NCBI GenBank assembly: GCA_030280995.1
Contig: JASXTE010000015.1
Location: forward strand, 1,816,501-1,880,500
Origin: Hemileia vastatrix
Lineage: Eukaryota; Basidiomycota; Pucciniomycetes; Pucciniales; Zaghouaniaceae
Length of the DNA: 64,000 nucleotides
Reading direction: 5' to 3'
Position 1 is the first letter of the stretch. Each line of letters begins with the position of its first letter. Under the pieces are notes generated by a model. The model searched no databases. It saw nothing but the letters and a program-made list of their open reading frames with translations, and had not been told where the DNA came from. Below, one piece after another: positions 12,057 to 23,759 of the stretch. The translations under genes were made by a program, and so were the position numbers.

Positions 12057-13010
12057 TTACCCTGAAATGGTCAAACCAGCCTCTTCAATCCTGAACAACA
12101 CACTCTCTATAGTTATTGCATATTCCCATACAAACCTTCTTATGCCAGGGTTCTCCGCTAACACCTCATTACCATAATCAGTGGATGGTCCTTTAATTCC
12201 ACCATCATCAATATAAATATCAGCATGAGTAGGAACCTCATCCTGCAAAATCCAAGCCATCTGTGCTTGATAAACTGCCACTGAATTAGTTGCTCCTTGA
12301 GGAAACCTAGTGAGCTGAAATCTTCCCAAAGGAGTCTCAAAAGTTGTGAGAGGCCTTGAATCCTAAGTAGTTCCCTCTCATCATAACCACCCATAATATC
12401 AACCAAACCATAAAACATCCTTCCAGAAAAAACTTCCACCAAATCCTCTGCACTTGGTGGCATACCAGCATCCTTGATAGTGACTCTATTCAAGGCTCTA
12501 AGATCATGAACCAACCTTAAATTTCCATTCTGCTTTTTTACGCAGAAAACCAGACTTGAGTAGCTGGAAGTCAATTGTTCGTATAACCCAGTCCTGACTC
12601 TTTCTCAAACAATCTCTACAAAATCCTCTCTAATAGAGGCTGTAATCGGAATTGGTTTGATTTGCCAAGATTCATGGCAAACCACAGGAATCAAGTAAGG
12701 TTCCCCATAAGAGTGCTTCAACACACCCCTTTCCTCTTAAACAAATGCCACAGCTTTTTCTCTTAGCACAATAACATGCAACAACAACTTTTTTTCTTCT
12801 TCAGACAACCACCCATCAGGACCAAAATTAACAACTTTCAATCTTTCCACAGTCACCCTAGCTGTCTCTACAAATTCTAGAGGATTCTTCACCAAAGGAG
12901 TACAGTATGGATCTCTTGACAAAGGAGGTCTCTTCAAGGGCGGATTCAAACCCACAGGCATAGGCTCATTGACAGGCCTAATCTTCTCCACTACCTTCTT
13001 ATACTTTGCT
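12057..13010 (-). pseudogene. Gypsy 1 reverse transcriptase
   Basis: Three minus-strand pieces: an upstream linker (12991-12737, EKIRPVNEPMPV), the fingers (12574-12158, VKKQNGNLRLVHDLRALNRV) and the palm (12329-12057, FPQGATNSVAVYQAQM, then YIDDGGIKGP). The YIDD catalytic motif is intact. A stop in the linker and a frameshift between fingers and palm inactivate it. Confidence 0.85.
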
Positions 13011-13026
13011 GCTCCACCTTCAAATT

Positions 13027-13580
13027 TGTGGCCAAGGTAATGTTTTTGAAAGGTGTAGAAGAGACCCTAGCGGTGCACAATTGGGAGGACTTACTTTTAC
13101 ACCCCAATCTCACCACTCAAAAACTTTTCCGCAATTCCACATCTTCATCCTCAGTTTCAACTTCCAAACCTTCAAATCTTGATTCATTTTCTGAATCACA
13201 TCTTCTAAAATTGTGCAGTTTAACCTCATGCTGGAGGCCCAAAAATTGATCTTGATGATCTTCTCTCTTCAAAATTTTCTGCAGTTTAACCTCATGCTGT
13301 AGACCCTTAAATAGATCTTGACGATCTTCACAACAATATTTTGCATCTTCTTTCTTCATTATCTTCAGATTTTTTTCTTGATTTTCATGAAATATCTTGA
13401 AATTTTTATCTTCATTTCTTGAGTTTTCTTCAGACCTATAAAAATAACAAGGGGTTTCCCCAATGCTCACAGGTGTGGCCCAGGTAATGTTTTTGAAAGG
13501 TGTAGAAGAAACCCTAGCGGTGCACAATTGGGAGAACTTACTTTAAGACCCCAATCTCACCGCCCCAAAACTTTTCCGCA
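13027..13580. repeat. 107-bp direct repeats, 447 bp apart, inside gypsy 1
   Basis: 13027-13133 and 13474-13580 are nearly identical (GGTAATGTTTTTGAAAGG...CTTTTCCGCA). They bracket a segment with its own 66-bp internal repeat (at about 13216 and 13282), which on the minus strand encodes two copies of GLQHEVKL. The segment lies between protease and reverse transcriptase. A segmental duplication is the simplest reading. Confidence 0.75.
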
Positions 13581-13820
13581 TATCTTTCAATAAAGATATA
13601 TAACCAATATTCTTCCTTGAACTTGAATTAAAAATAATTAAGAATCTTGAGAAAGAACAGAGACTTTATAAAAAACTTGATGAATACTTGCAGAGAAGAG
13701 AAACATTAAAAAGAGGAAGTTGAAAATCCACTTGGTATATCTCCAAGGGATCTGACCTACTACAACCTGGGATTTCCTCATCTCGGGGAGAGGTTGTAGC
13801 ACTAAGGTGATCAGCCCTTA

Positions 13821-14930
13821 TTACTCTAAAAAAGACAGACTCTCAATAGAGCCTGAGCCGCACTCCAAAAAACCAGAGGCAGCACCCACTTCCTTCCTTC
13901 TCCTGCAGCAGTCCATGCACTGGCACATTGAAGATAAACCAGGCCTGGTCTCCCAACCATCCTCTCCAGGGGATGATAACCTCATGTGAAGTCTCCTTTC
14001 ATCTTCACCAGTCAACTCCAAACTGATTCCCAAATCAAATTGATAACCAATTCTTGCCTGAAAATCCATCAAGAATGGCCCACCCAAAACTGCTTTTACA
14101 TTACCTTTAGCAATGTAAAAATGAACCTTCCCTGAGGCTCCTCCAACATCTAACTTCACAAACTCTGAAGTTCCAACTAATTCAGTGAAATGGCCACCAA
14201 TCCCTCTCAAATTCCCACCAATACCAGTTTTGATGGGGAGGCCCATATGAGTTGCCTCAAACAAAGAAATCAGGTTTAGCTGAGAACCTGAATCCACCAA
14301 TGCCCTTGCCTTACTTCCATTCAGAGTGACATTGACATGTTCCAGAGGAGCAGAAAAATGAGTTTCCAACCCCTCACCAGACTTTTCAGCAGAATCACAA
14401 ATTTATTCTACCTCACCAGAAGAAACTCTTCTCCTGGTCAACAACTTTTTCTGCCTACCAGCCAACCCTGGACTGATAGCATACAATTCCCCATAAGATA
14501 GGGAAACCTGACCCTGATTCATCCTTTCCAGGACAGAGTCCATAAAATTAACTTGACCAGACACTACTGGCCTCTCAAAGTGAGCTCTTTGCTTCACCAC
14601 CTTGGTCCTAGAAGCTTCTTGAGGACCAGCACCACCAACAGATTTACCATTAAAAGGAACCAAACCAGATCCCTCACCAGAACCTCTGACTCCAGCAGGC
14701 TTTGGCAATGAAGCCAAAGGAACATCCTCCTCAGAATCAGAATCCACCTCCATCGGCATTGGCTCACCATTCAGGTCCAATGCGCCAAAACTAGGGGGAC
14801 CCATGTCAGCCATACCCTTCTGCATCTTGTACAGCTCCTCTTTTCTGTACCTCTTCCTAGCTGCACTCAGCTTAGGAACCACCTTTGAAGAATTTGGCTT
14901 TGGTTGGGCCTGAGAACTGCTCTTAGGCCT
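13821..14930 (-). pseudogene. Gypsy 1 gag C-terminus and aspartic protease
   Basis: Frame 14882-14403 starts near PKLSAARKRYRKEELYK and ends in a region typical of basidiomycete gypsy polyproteins before the protease (LSYGELYAISPGLAGRQKK). Frame 14369-13821 holds the retropepsin-like domain, with ALVDSGSQLNLISL as the D-S-G active site and LGGPFLMDFQARIGYQFD further on. A TAA separates the two frames at about 14401-14403. Upstream gag is absent because of the junction with gypsy 2. Confidence 0.75.
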
Positions 14931-17719
14931 TTTTTAGACAAATCTTTATCAGATGAATAATTTTCTAATATAGTCTGCATAAATTCTTCTTCTAAATCCA
15001 CTATATAAATCCCAAATATATGTATAACCTCATTTTCAGGTACATAAGCTGGGTTGTCAGCATCATTTAGCAAAGGACTTCTAGATAATAAATCCACATT
15101 AGAATGCAATGTTCCTTCTCTGTGAGTGATTTTCATTCTTCCTCTGTACTCTTGTACAGCTAGTTGCCATCTAAACATGTGTCTATTAGGTGTTTTCATG
15201 TTTAGCAATGATTTTACTGCACTGAAATCTGTTATAAGTTCAAACTTCTGGTTTTCCAGATAGTAATGATGCTTCTCCAAAGCCCACACCACGGCTAAAC
15301 ATTCTAACTGTGTGGCACCATACCTTAATTCAGTTTTTCTGAAGGTTCTGGATATATAACAGATAACTACTTCAGATAATTTTCCATTTATTATCTGTTT
15401 TTGCTGTAAAGAAGCACCTAAGCCTATGAAGCTTGCATCAGTGTACAAGATAAAAGGTAAGGTGAAATCAGGCAGTCCCAAAATTGGAGGTGTCATTAAA
15501 CATTCCTTTAATTTATTAAAGGCGTGTTGTCTTTCATTATTCCAAATGAAAGCCTCATTTTTCCTGATTAATGTTGTCAAAGGAGCTGCAATAGATTGGT
15601 AATTTTTTATATATTGTCTATAATATCCACACATACCTAAAAAACTTTGAATTTCTTTTACATTCTTAGGTATACCAATGTTTTTTATTGCTGCCACCTT
15701 ATTCTGGTCAACACAAATTTGTAATCCAGATACAACATGTCCAAGTACTTTCAAAGATTGGAATCCAAATTTACATTTCTTTAATGCAATTGTCATATTA
15801 ATTTCATCCATTCTTTGAAAGACTCTTTTCAGGTGATTTAAATGTTCATCATATGTTTTTGAAAACACTATGATGTCATCAATATAGCCCAATAGCCATC
15901 CTTCAACCATTTCCTGATGAAAAACACTATCCATCAATTTTTGGAAGACTGAAGGCGCATTCTTTGGGCCAAATGGCATTCTCACATACTTATATATACC
16001 CATATGTGTGGTTATTAATAAGTAATTTTGAGAATTTCTTTCCACAGGAATCTGGTGGTAACCTTTGTTTCCATCCAGACAGGAAATATATTTTGCTCCT
16101 TGTAAAGTAGCATGGATAGAAGCTATCCTTGGAAGAGGGTAAATATCATCTACTGTGTATGTATTCAGAGCTCTATAATCACCGCATAATCTTGCCTTAT
16201 CGTTTTCATAAGAGATCAATACTGGTGAAATGACACAATACTTAGGTTTTGTGTCCACTTTTTCAACAATACTCATTTCCAACAAAATTTTTATATTGTC
16301 TTCAATATCTTTCCTTTTTTCAGGAGATGCCAGGTAAGGTTTCTTTTTTAGGCTGCCAGGAATATTATCCAAATCACAGCTTAGAGAGATTTTCATCTCA
16401 TGGTCTTTGACCAACCCTAATTCATTTGAACCATGAGCAAATGCCATAGGATATGATTTAATCAATCTCAAAATATTTTCTTCTTCAATTTTTGAGAGTT
16501 GAGGACTGAAAGAGGCCTTTTGGATTTCATTTTCCAATTCACCCACTTCATTTTTGGTTCTTCCACCTTGTAGTTGTTCTTCTCTAGGAGAAATGGCATA
16601 CACTGAATTTTCAGAACATATCTTGAATTTTCTCTTACCATTCACTCCTATGGTGAAACAACTGTTTGCAGGATCTAGTTTAATTCCAAATTTTGTCAAA
16701 AAATCATTTCCAATAATAAACCAATTACTACAATTATTATTATCCATTACTACAAATTCACAAACTGCTCTTACATATCCATTATTATATTTAAAGAATA
16801 CAGCAGTTTTGTATTTGCCAATTGGATTTAATATTGAACCAAAACCCCTCCAGTTCTTTGTCTGAACAGGTTCTAGTTTTTCCTTATACTTACTGTCAAG
16901 TTTCATTAATGTATTAATAGAAACTACACTACCTGCAGCCCCAGTGTCAAGAATGGCATTCATTTCTCTTCCACATATAATAACAGGTGCTCTGATAGGT
17001 GTTATTTTGTAAGTATCATGAGATACATCTTTAATTATTTCTGCTTCTACAATGGAAGTTAAAGATGTATCTGTATGAGGTATAGCATCATTCAGGAACA
17101 TTATATCCTGTTCTAATACAAATATCTCATTCTCATCATCACTGTAAGATATGTTACTTTTACAATCCTCACTGGATTCCATATTTTCATCTTCATGATT
17201 ACTTGGTTCAGAATTCTGGGAGGTTTCAATAACATTTATTCTTTTCTTACACATGTGACCTTTAACCCAAGGTTCATTACATTTATAACAAGTGTTATTC
17301 TCTTGTCTTTTAGGGACAAGGGGAGCTGAAGGTTTTTTCTTCTCCACTGGTAATTTAATTGGAGTAGGTTTTACCACGTCAACACTTTGTCTGTAATTAA
17401 TATACTTGGTTTCATATTTGTGGTTTAATAATATTTCATTACATATATTAATGAACCCAGAGGTATCTCTGATGGTTTCAGTTCTAGCCACAATAATGTC
17501 TCTAACTGATATAGGTAACTTGTATATTATCTTTTCTTTCCACTCTTCATAATCCATTTTTGGATCCATGGCTTTCATGATTTTTATTAAATTCATTAAA
17601 AATACCATAGGTTTATCTCCAGCATTTGGATTATATCTGGCCTTTTCATACAATCTTTGTTGAGTGATTCTAAATTTTGGGCCACCAAATTGCCTTTCAA
17701 TTAGTGCCTTCCATTCATT
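14931..17719 (-). pseudogene. Gypsy 2 gag C-terminus, protease, reverse transcriptase and RNase H
   Basis: About 930 codons are open. Order: end of capsid (QFGGPKFRITQQR); zinc knuckle CYKCNEPWVKGHMC; protease with AILDTGAAGSVVS; reverse transcriptase with RLCGDYRALNTY, FGPKNAPSVFQK and YIDDIIVFSK; connection (GMCGYYRQYIKNY); RNase H (LYTDASFIGLGASLQQ, then ATQLECLAVVWAL). It is in the same frame as the upstream gag, separated only by the 17720 amber codon. At the low-coordinate end the element sequence ...DKDLSKK changes directly into gypsy 1 sequence. The loss of integrase makes it non-functional on its own. Confidence 0.85.
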
Positions 17720-19304
17720 CTAGGAGTAATTAATTCCCTCACTCAATACAGATTCAAACCATAATAAGGCCACATCTGTAAATAAAGATAATAACTTTGA
17801 AGTAATTTCTTCATCAGGTAATTTGTATGAAAATTTTAAGTTATCAATTCTTTGTATGAATTGCTGCCAATCAGATTTTGAATCTCTGTCAAAAGATGGG
17901 TACTGATCTAACTTAGGCCAGTTCTTTTGGCTAGTTTTTGCTTCCCTAACCTGAGGAATATTGAGTAATTCACTTACTTTAGAAAGATGATCATGTATTT
18001 CATCTTTTACTGATTTATTATTCTCAGAGCCCATGATACTATGTTCATGTTCCATCATTGGTGTTTCATTTGCATGTTTCATGAAAAAAGGTACTCTTGC
18101 TACATAAGAATCGTTATCTTTTATTCTTTCAGTATTTTTCAACATGTTTGCTACTTCCATTTCCACTCTTTGTAACCTATCTTGTATTACTGGTACATGA
18201 GTTAGGGTGTTATTTACATTTGAAAAAGATAATTCAACACCTCCCTCAATAGTAGCCATAACATTCTGAGAGTGTTCTAATTTATTTTCTAAATCTCTAA
18301 TCTCAGATTTCAAGCCCTTATTCTCATTTAATAATTCATTATTTGAATTTTCAATAATTTTTAATCTATTGGCCGTTGCACTCAATGATTGTGTTAGCTG
18401 TAATAATACCTTTTCTGTATTATTGTTTGAATCTTTTGAGAACTCTTCCAATTTTTCAATTCTCAATAATAATTTACTTATTATCTTTGATTCCATTGTA
18501 TTTTCTTTTAAAAAATATTCTATTTTTTCTGTGTTTAACTCAGAAGACTCATCATTTGATTCCATTTTAATATTAATAGCATTATCCTGGTGATCAATAA
18601 AACTATCTACATTGTCTTTGTTCAAAGACAAGTTTAACATATTTTTTTTCAAATGAATAATCCTTTAAATCATTATCAATTATATCCAATATTTCCTTAT
18701 CAATCTCATTACCTATAAGTAATTCATTGTTAGGTTGATGTAATTGATCATAAGAAGTTGGATGACTTACCAAGGTCTTACTCCATTTCCCCTGCCTCTC
18801 CTTGGCTTTCCCCTGTAAGGGTGACTGCTGGATCCTTGTTGAGGAGGATTGTTGTAATTTTGGGCGTACCATTCCCATTTCAATTTGCTTACTGTAATTT
18901 TTTGGTCCTCCTCTTGGGCTGGAGGTGTTGCTATGGAATTGTTGGATGCCACTGTTGGTGGTTGAGTCTTTATGTCCACTAGAGCTTGGTTGACTTCTAT
19001 GAAACCTTGAGCTTCTCTCTTTTCCAGATTGTTGATCTGGTCTACTATGTTGTTGACTCTTATTGTCAAGGTGTTCATTAGGGTGGATAGGGGGTGAACT
19101 TGTTCTTGTAATGTATTTTTTGACTTCTTTATTGAAACCTGCTTTAAAAGCTTTTCCCTTTCCTCCAGAGACATTGGCGGAGTGTTGTTGATTATGGGAG
19201 AGTCCTGGCCCTCCATTTGAATGTGCTGTAACAGGTCTTTCAGCTCTAGGTCTTAAGTTATAAGGTTTTGCCTTTTTACTTACAATGTCATTGTTGTCAC
19301 ACAT
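17720..19304 (-). pseudogene. Gypsy 2 gag
   Basis: Start ATG is at 19304 (MCDNNDIVSKKAKPYNLRPR). A second minus-strand frame (19216-18767, MEGQDSPIINNTPPMSLEER) overlaps it and looks more protein-like, with a coiled-coil stretch (NNIVDQINNLEKREAQGFIE), so a frameshift near 19216 is likely. A further frame change lies at a run of eight A (plus-strand T run 18642-18649). After it comes a 310-codon frame with another coiled coil (KIIENSNNELLNENKGLKSE) and the capsid-like part (WPKLDQYPSFDRDSKSDWQQ). A TAG at 17720-17722 ends this frame, and the same frame then continues into pol. Confidence 0.7.
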
Positions 19305-19895
19305 TTTCAGGTGGAATTTAAAGAATTTGAGAATTTAGATATAAAAACTTCAAAAAGGAGTTTTATCAGTATTTATCAATACCACTGAAGACAATTTTAT
19401 TGCTTACTTATTGGTATGAAGTGAATCTTTAAGTGCCAAAAGTCAAATATGCTTTTTATGTGGTCACTTAATTTAACTGGTCTACAATATGTAGCCGTGT
19501 TTTTATATTTAAAAGAAAACAACTGTTAGTAAGATTCTCTCTAAATATTTAATGAATATTACAAACCAATAAAAAAGAAAAGATTAAGAGTCCTGTTAAA
19601 AGAAAACAATTAATCAGTTTAATTGGTTTATTATCTGCAAAGATCACAAATTAAATTGGTCTATTGACAGACTCCCACTAATAACAATTTTTATGTTAAA
19701 TTAGTGGTAAAATTGTTGATTCAATATCACAATTTTATTATATAACAGGGCTTCTTTTTCTGAAATCACTATATAAGTGACCCCAACCTGTTGTAATTAT
19801 CCAAATATTTCTATAGGGATTTTATTTACGTGCACCTTCTTTTGAAAATTTCACTTACTGGATTATAACAGAATTCTTGAGGAAAGGCCCCCAAT

Positions 19896-21396
19896 TGTCA
19901 GGCTAAGGTCAAGTACAAGGACGTGAACTAGCTTGAATGGTCAGTTTTCTAGAAGATTTTAATGGTCCTATATGAATACTGTAATCTAAATCCAATAAGT
20001 AGTAAAATATAATCAAATATTTAGGTCTCAGTAATATAATTCTCACTATTTTTATATATGGCTTACAATCTTTGTAGTTGGTAGAAAAATAGATTTTATA
20101 ATTCAGATCCTATTCAAAAGTCTTATAAAATTACTAATTGATATGTATTGTAATTTATTTGGTTATATTGGTAAATTGTAAATGATAAAGAATGCAGAAA
20201 ACAAGACCAAAAACCCCCTCCTTTTATACACACTAAGTTCCCCAATAAACACCTTGATGTACCATCCAATACAATGTTAATGACTCCTTCAAACAAGTAA
20301 TAGACCTCTCCATCAACGCCCATAGTGACCAATAACATAATTAAACAAAAAACAACCACTAAAATCCTATTAATAATAAGGGAGATCCATCAAAATTAAA
20401 GAAAAGACAAAAAGAGAGTATATGCGTGGAAAACAATATTATAACAAGGTTAAAGGAGACTTTTTAAGGTTAATTATAGCTTAATAATAAGGGGGATCTA
20501 CAGTAGAAATGGAGGGGCTAATCCTGACATTATACTACGTGAAATTCCCATTCAAAAATAACCAAAATTGACTGAGAAACCACCCAAAAACTTAAAAAAG
20601 AGCGTGAGATGTGGGGTAACTACATGCAGTCCTTGGAAGATGCTTGCCCGGGTAAATCCTTGACTAAAATTAGGCGAATTCAAGCGTGGTGATGAAATAT
20701 GGTGCCAAGAGTGAGGTTATTAATGAAATTAGTGCATATAAACAAGGTCAATGCATTATTAATTAAGCTAGGACACTAAATAAGTGCCTGTCGCCTATTT
20801 TAGTATGTTTCCCCACAGTGGGCGTAGAATGTGGGGTAATTATAGTGTGAAAAAGCTAACTTTGCTAAAAATGAAGCTATTCACACGGGAAAAAAGCAGG
20901 CAGTATGTGGCCAGTACACAAAAGCCATTTCTGGCATAAAAAACACCAAATTTGAAAAGTGTTATTTTTATGCATTTAAATAGCCAAATAAATAGTTCTA
21001 AATGAGCCCAATTGATCTGTCAAAGCGCAATTTTGATATTCTCAATTTTATAGTGTATATAGTCAACTTTTAAGTGAAATAAAGCGCATTTCTTGTTTTT
21101 TGTGTAAAACAATGAATATAACAGCTTTAAGTGTACTTAGAAATTATGTAGCCTTATACTTAAGGTTATTAAGATTACCCTAACATATTCCAACTTAATA
21201 TTAAGTACATAAGACTTATAAAAGGTGGATATATGCGTGTATATAAGGTGTTATAATGGCATTTTTTGTGTATTATCATAATTTTACTTATGTATACTGT
21301 TTTTGTACTCTCATTTATTGTTCCCATGTATAGTTCATGTGTTTAACATAACTTATAAGCACTTTTTACTCAGTCTTGGGGATATACAGGCTGACA
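19896..21396. repeat. LTR region between head-to-head gypsies 2 and 3
   Basis: The segment starts TGTCAGGC (19896) and ends GGCTGACA (21396), an inverted terminal pair typical of LTR ends. Gypsy 2 gag leaves to the left and gypsy 3 gag to the right. The right end (TACTCAGTCTTGGGGATATACAGG...) matches the end of the gypsy 3 3' LTR at 34022-34051 (TACTCAGTGCTAAGGATATTTAGG). The left end shows no such match, so two different LTRs may be joined here. Short repeats (TTAATAATAAGGG(A/G)GATC at about 20368 and 20474; TGTGGGGTAA at about 20611 and 20831) mark possible joints. A TATA-like TATAAAAGG lies near 21217. Confidence 0.45.
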
Positions 21397-21423
21397 GTCT
21401 CTGATGAATTGTCTCATTACAAA

Positions 21424-22650
21424 GCAACCCATGAAAAGAAAGTTGCTTTATGGCAAAGTATAAAAAATGATTTGTCTAAACTAAAAGATACTGTATCTGC
21501 CTGTTGACAGGAGGTGGAGATAGATAAGATAAATCTGAAAAGATTGAATGACCATTTGTCATCTTTTCAAAATAAAAATCAGTTATCTTTTGCAACTATC
21601 AATGAGAGTTTATCTAGTCTTCCAAGAATGAAAACAAGACTAACAACCATTGAAGAAAAATTGAACTCATTGTTGAATGACCAGAAATATTTTGACATTT
21701 CTGTGAAGGAACATATAGTGCAGGATGCTCAAATAGTACCTGTGACTATTTCATCTAATGTAAAAATAGCTCCAGAAATACTTGTTGATCACACTGAGTT
21801 TCAATCAAAGACTGAGGATGCACCAGGAGCTGCAACAGAAGGATTAAACAATGAGATTTCAGCCCAATTAGAGAAATTACAGCTTCTTCTTACTCAGAAA
21901 CAAGCTAGTACTAAGGAGACTCCTTCAAATCAAAAGAATTGGCAAAAACCTGACCAATATCCTACATTTGATGGTGATTCTTTCTCTAATTGGCAACAAT
22001 TTATTTTCAGAATTGATAACTTAAAAAATTCTTACAAACTCCCAGATGAGGAAATTGTGTCCAAGTTAATTTCTTTGTTCACTAATGTTGCCCTAATGTG
22101 GTATGAATCTGTTCTCCTGGATGGGAATGAATACACATTGGAGTATTGGAAGAAATCAATTAAAGCACAATTTGGTGGCTCCAAGTTCAGAATGGCTCAA
22201 CAAAGACAGTATGAGGAAACTAGATATAGCTCTTCTACTGATACACCTATTGAGTTTTTAAAGAAGCTTGTAAAAATCTTAAGGGCAATGGACCCAAATA
22301 TGGAGTTTGATTTATGGAAGGACAGGATCCTTTATAAATTACCAATGTCTCTGAGAGACTTGATAGTGGCTAGGACTGAGTTCTCCAAAGAACCCTCTTC
22401 TTTCATTAATACTTGCAATGAGATACTTCTAAACAGTAAGTATGATGCCAGAAGATTCATTCCTAGGACCCCTTTAGAGAAACCCTCCACTTACCAACAG
22501 AAACCTCTGGAAAAGGTTGGTAAACCTTTTGCCTTTGTTGCACCAAAGAAGTATGCAACAAACACTTGCTTCAAGTGCAACAAGCCTTGGCAGAAAGGCC
22601 ATGTTAGTGACAAGAAGATAAATCTTGTGAACAAACAGAGGAGCATGCTG
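21424..22650 (+). pseudogene. Gypsy 3 gag
   Basis: The frame opens upstream of the TGA at about 21506-21508 and runs to about 22640. It aligns along its length with gypsy 2 gag: coiled-coil N-terminus (RMKTRLTTIEEKLNSLLNDQ), then capsid (WQKPDQYPTFDGDSFSNWQQ, LYKLPMSLRDLIVARTEF). The zinc knuckle CFKCNKPWQKGHVSDKK has lost the last cysteine seen in gypsy 2 (GHMCKK). A frameshift at about 22640 moves the reading into the next frame. Confidence 0.8.
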
Positions 22651-23340
22651 ATGACACAGTGGCACTGGATGATACATCAAGTGATTGTGCCAGCAATATT
22701 TCATATGAATCTCAACAAGAAATCTTGATGCTGGAAGAGGATATTCATTATTTAAATACTATTGATATTGATAATAATGCTTTATCTACAGTTGAGGATG
22801 CTGAGATCATAAAGAACATTGAGGATAACTCAATTGTTATTGCCCCTCTCAAGGCACCAGTCTTGATTAATGGAACCAGCATTGAAGTTGTTCTGGATTC
22901 TGGAGCTGGAGGAATTTTAGTTTCTGAAAGAGCACTTGCTTCAGTGGATCAAGACTATAAATCAAAACTGATTCCTATAATTTCTGAAAATTGGAGAGGT
23001 TATGGCTCTGTTTTGTCCCCCATTGGTAAGTACAAAGCCACAGTGTTTTTTAAATATAAACAAGGTTTTGTAAGAGCTATTTGTGATTTTTTTGTCATGA
23101 AGAATAACAACTTAAGCAATTGGTTTATTGTAGGGAATGATATTTTAACCAAGTATGGCATAAAATTGGATCCCTCAAATCAATGTTTCACAATGGGGAT
23201 GAATGGGAAGAGAAAATTTAAGATTTCCTCCCCGAAAAATTATTGAAACCAGAATTAAACACATGTAATTCTGTAGTTCAATGTAAAGGAAGATCTACAA
23301 AAGAGATGCATGCCCTTTTGTCTGAAATTGACAATGATTG
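22651..23340 (+). pseudogene. Gypsy 3 protease
   Basis: The frame resumes after the gag frameshift (ALDDTSSDCASNISY). The retropepsin active site is VVLDSGAGGILVS (D-S-G), followed by NWRGYGSVLSPIGKYKATVF and NWFIVGNDILTKYGIKLDP. It ends at a TGA at 23244-23246, shortly after NGKRKFK; gypsy 2 is open at the same place. Confidence 0.8.
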
Positions 23341-23759
23341 TTTTGGATAACAACTTTCTGGTGAGGATAAAGATTCCATCATTAACTTGATAAAGTCTTT
23401 TCCTATGGCCTTTGGTCATGGGTCACATGAACTGGGATTAGTTAAAGAGAAAATTAAACTTTCATTGTCTTTCCCATTAACTGATATACCACTTAGTTTA
23501 AAGAAGAAGCCTTATCCTGCTTCCCCCACAAAGAGAAAAGATATTGAAGACAATATCTCTACCCTTTTAAAAATGAATATTATTGAAAAGGTAGTTGAAA
23601 CACCTAAACATTGTGTTATCCCACCTGTCCTAATTTCTTATGAGAAAGATAAAGCCTGGTTATGTGGTGATTATCACCACGCAATATTTGGGGGGGACTT
23701 GCTAGCAAGTCCTCAACTTGAATTCAGATGGAATTCAGACTGAACTCAGACTGAACTCA

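Larger units (their letters stand above)
4436..14930 (-). mobile_element. Ty3/gypsy retrotransposon 1 (degenerate, 5' truncated)
   Basis: The minus strand reads protease, reverse transcriptase, RNase H and integrase from about 14.9 kb down to 9708. Below that is a 5.3-kb repeat-rich, gene-poor 3' flank ending where unit A homology breaks at about 4436, where the sequence TGTAGACAATCC could be an LTR start. The gag N-terminal part is missing: at about 14930 the sequence jumps into gypsy 2. Multiple stops and frameshifts make it inactive. No matching LTR pair is recognisable, so the left boundary rests mainly on the loss of tnp2 homology. Confidence 0.65.
14931..19895 (-). mobile_element. Ty3/gypsy retrotransposon 2 (3' truncated)
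   Basis: A minus-strand element close to gypsy 3 in sequence. It is present from the end of its 5' LTR (about 19896) through gag, protease, reverse transcriptase and RNase H, then ends at about 14930 inside the linker before integrase. It is the best-preserved polyprotein in the window: apart from the gag frame problems it has one amber codon at about 17720. Integrase and the 3' LTR are missing. Confidence 0.8.
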
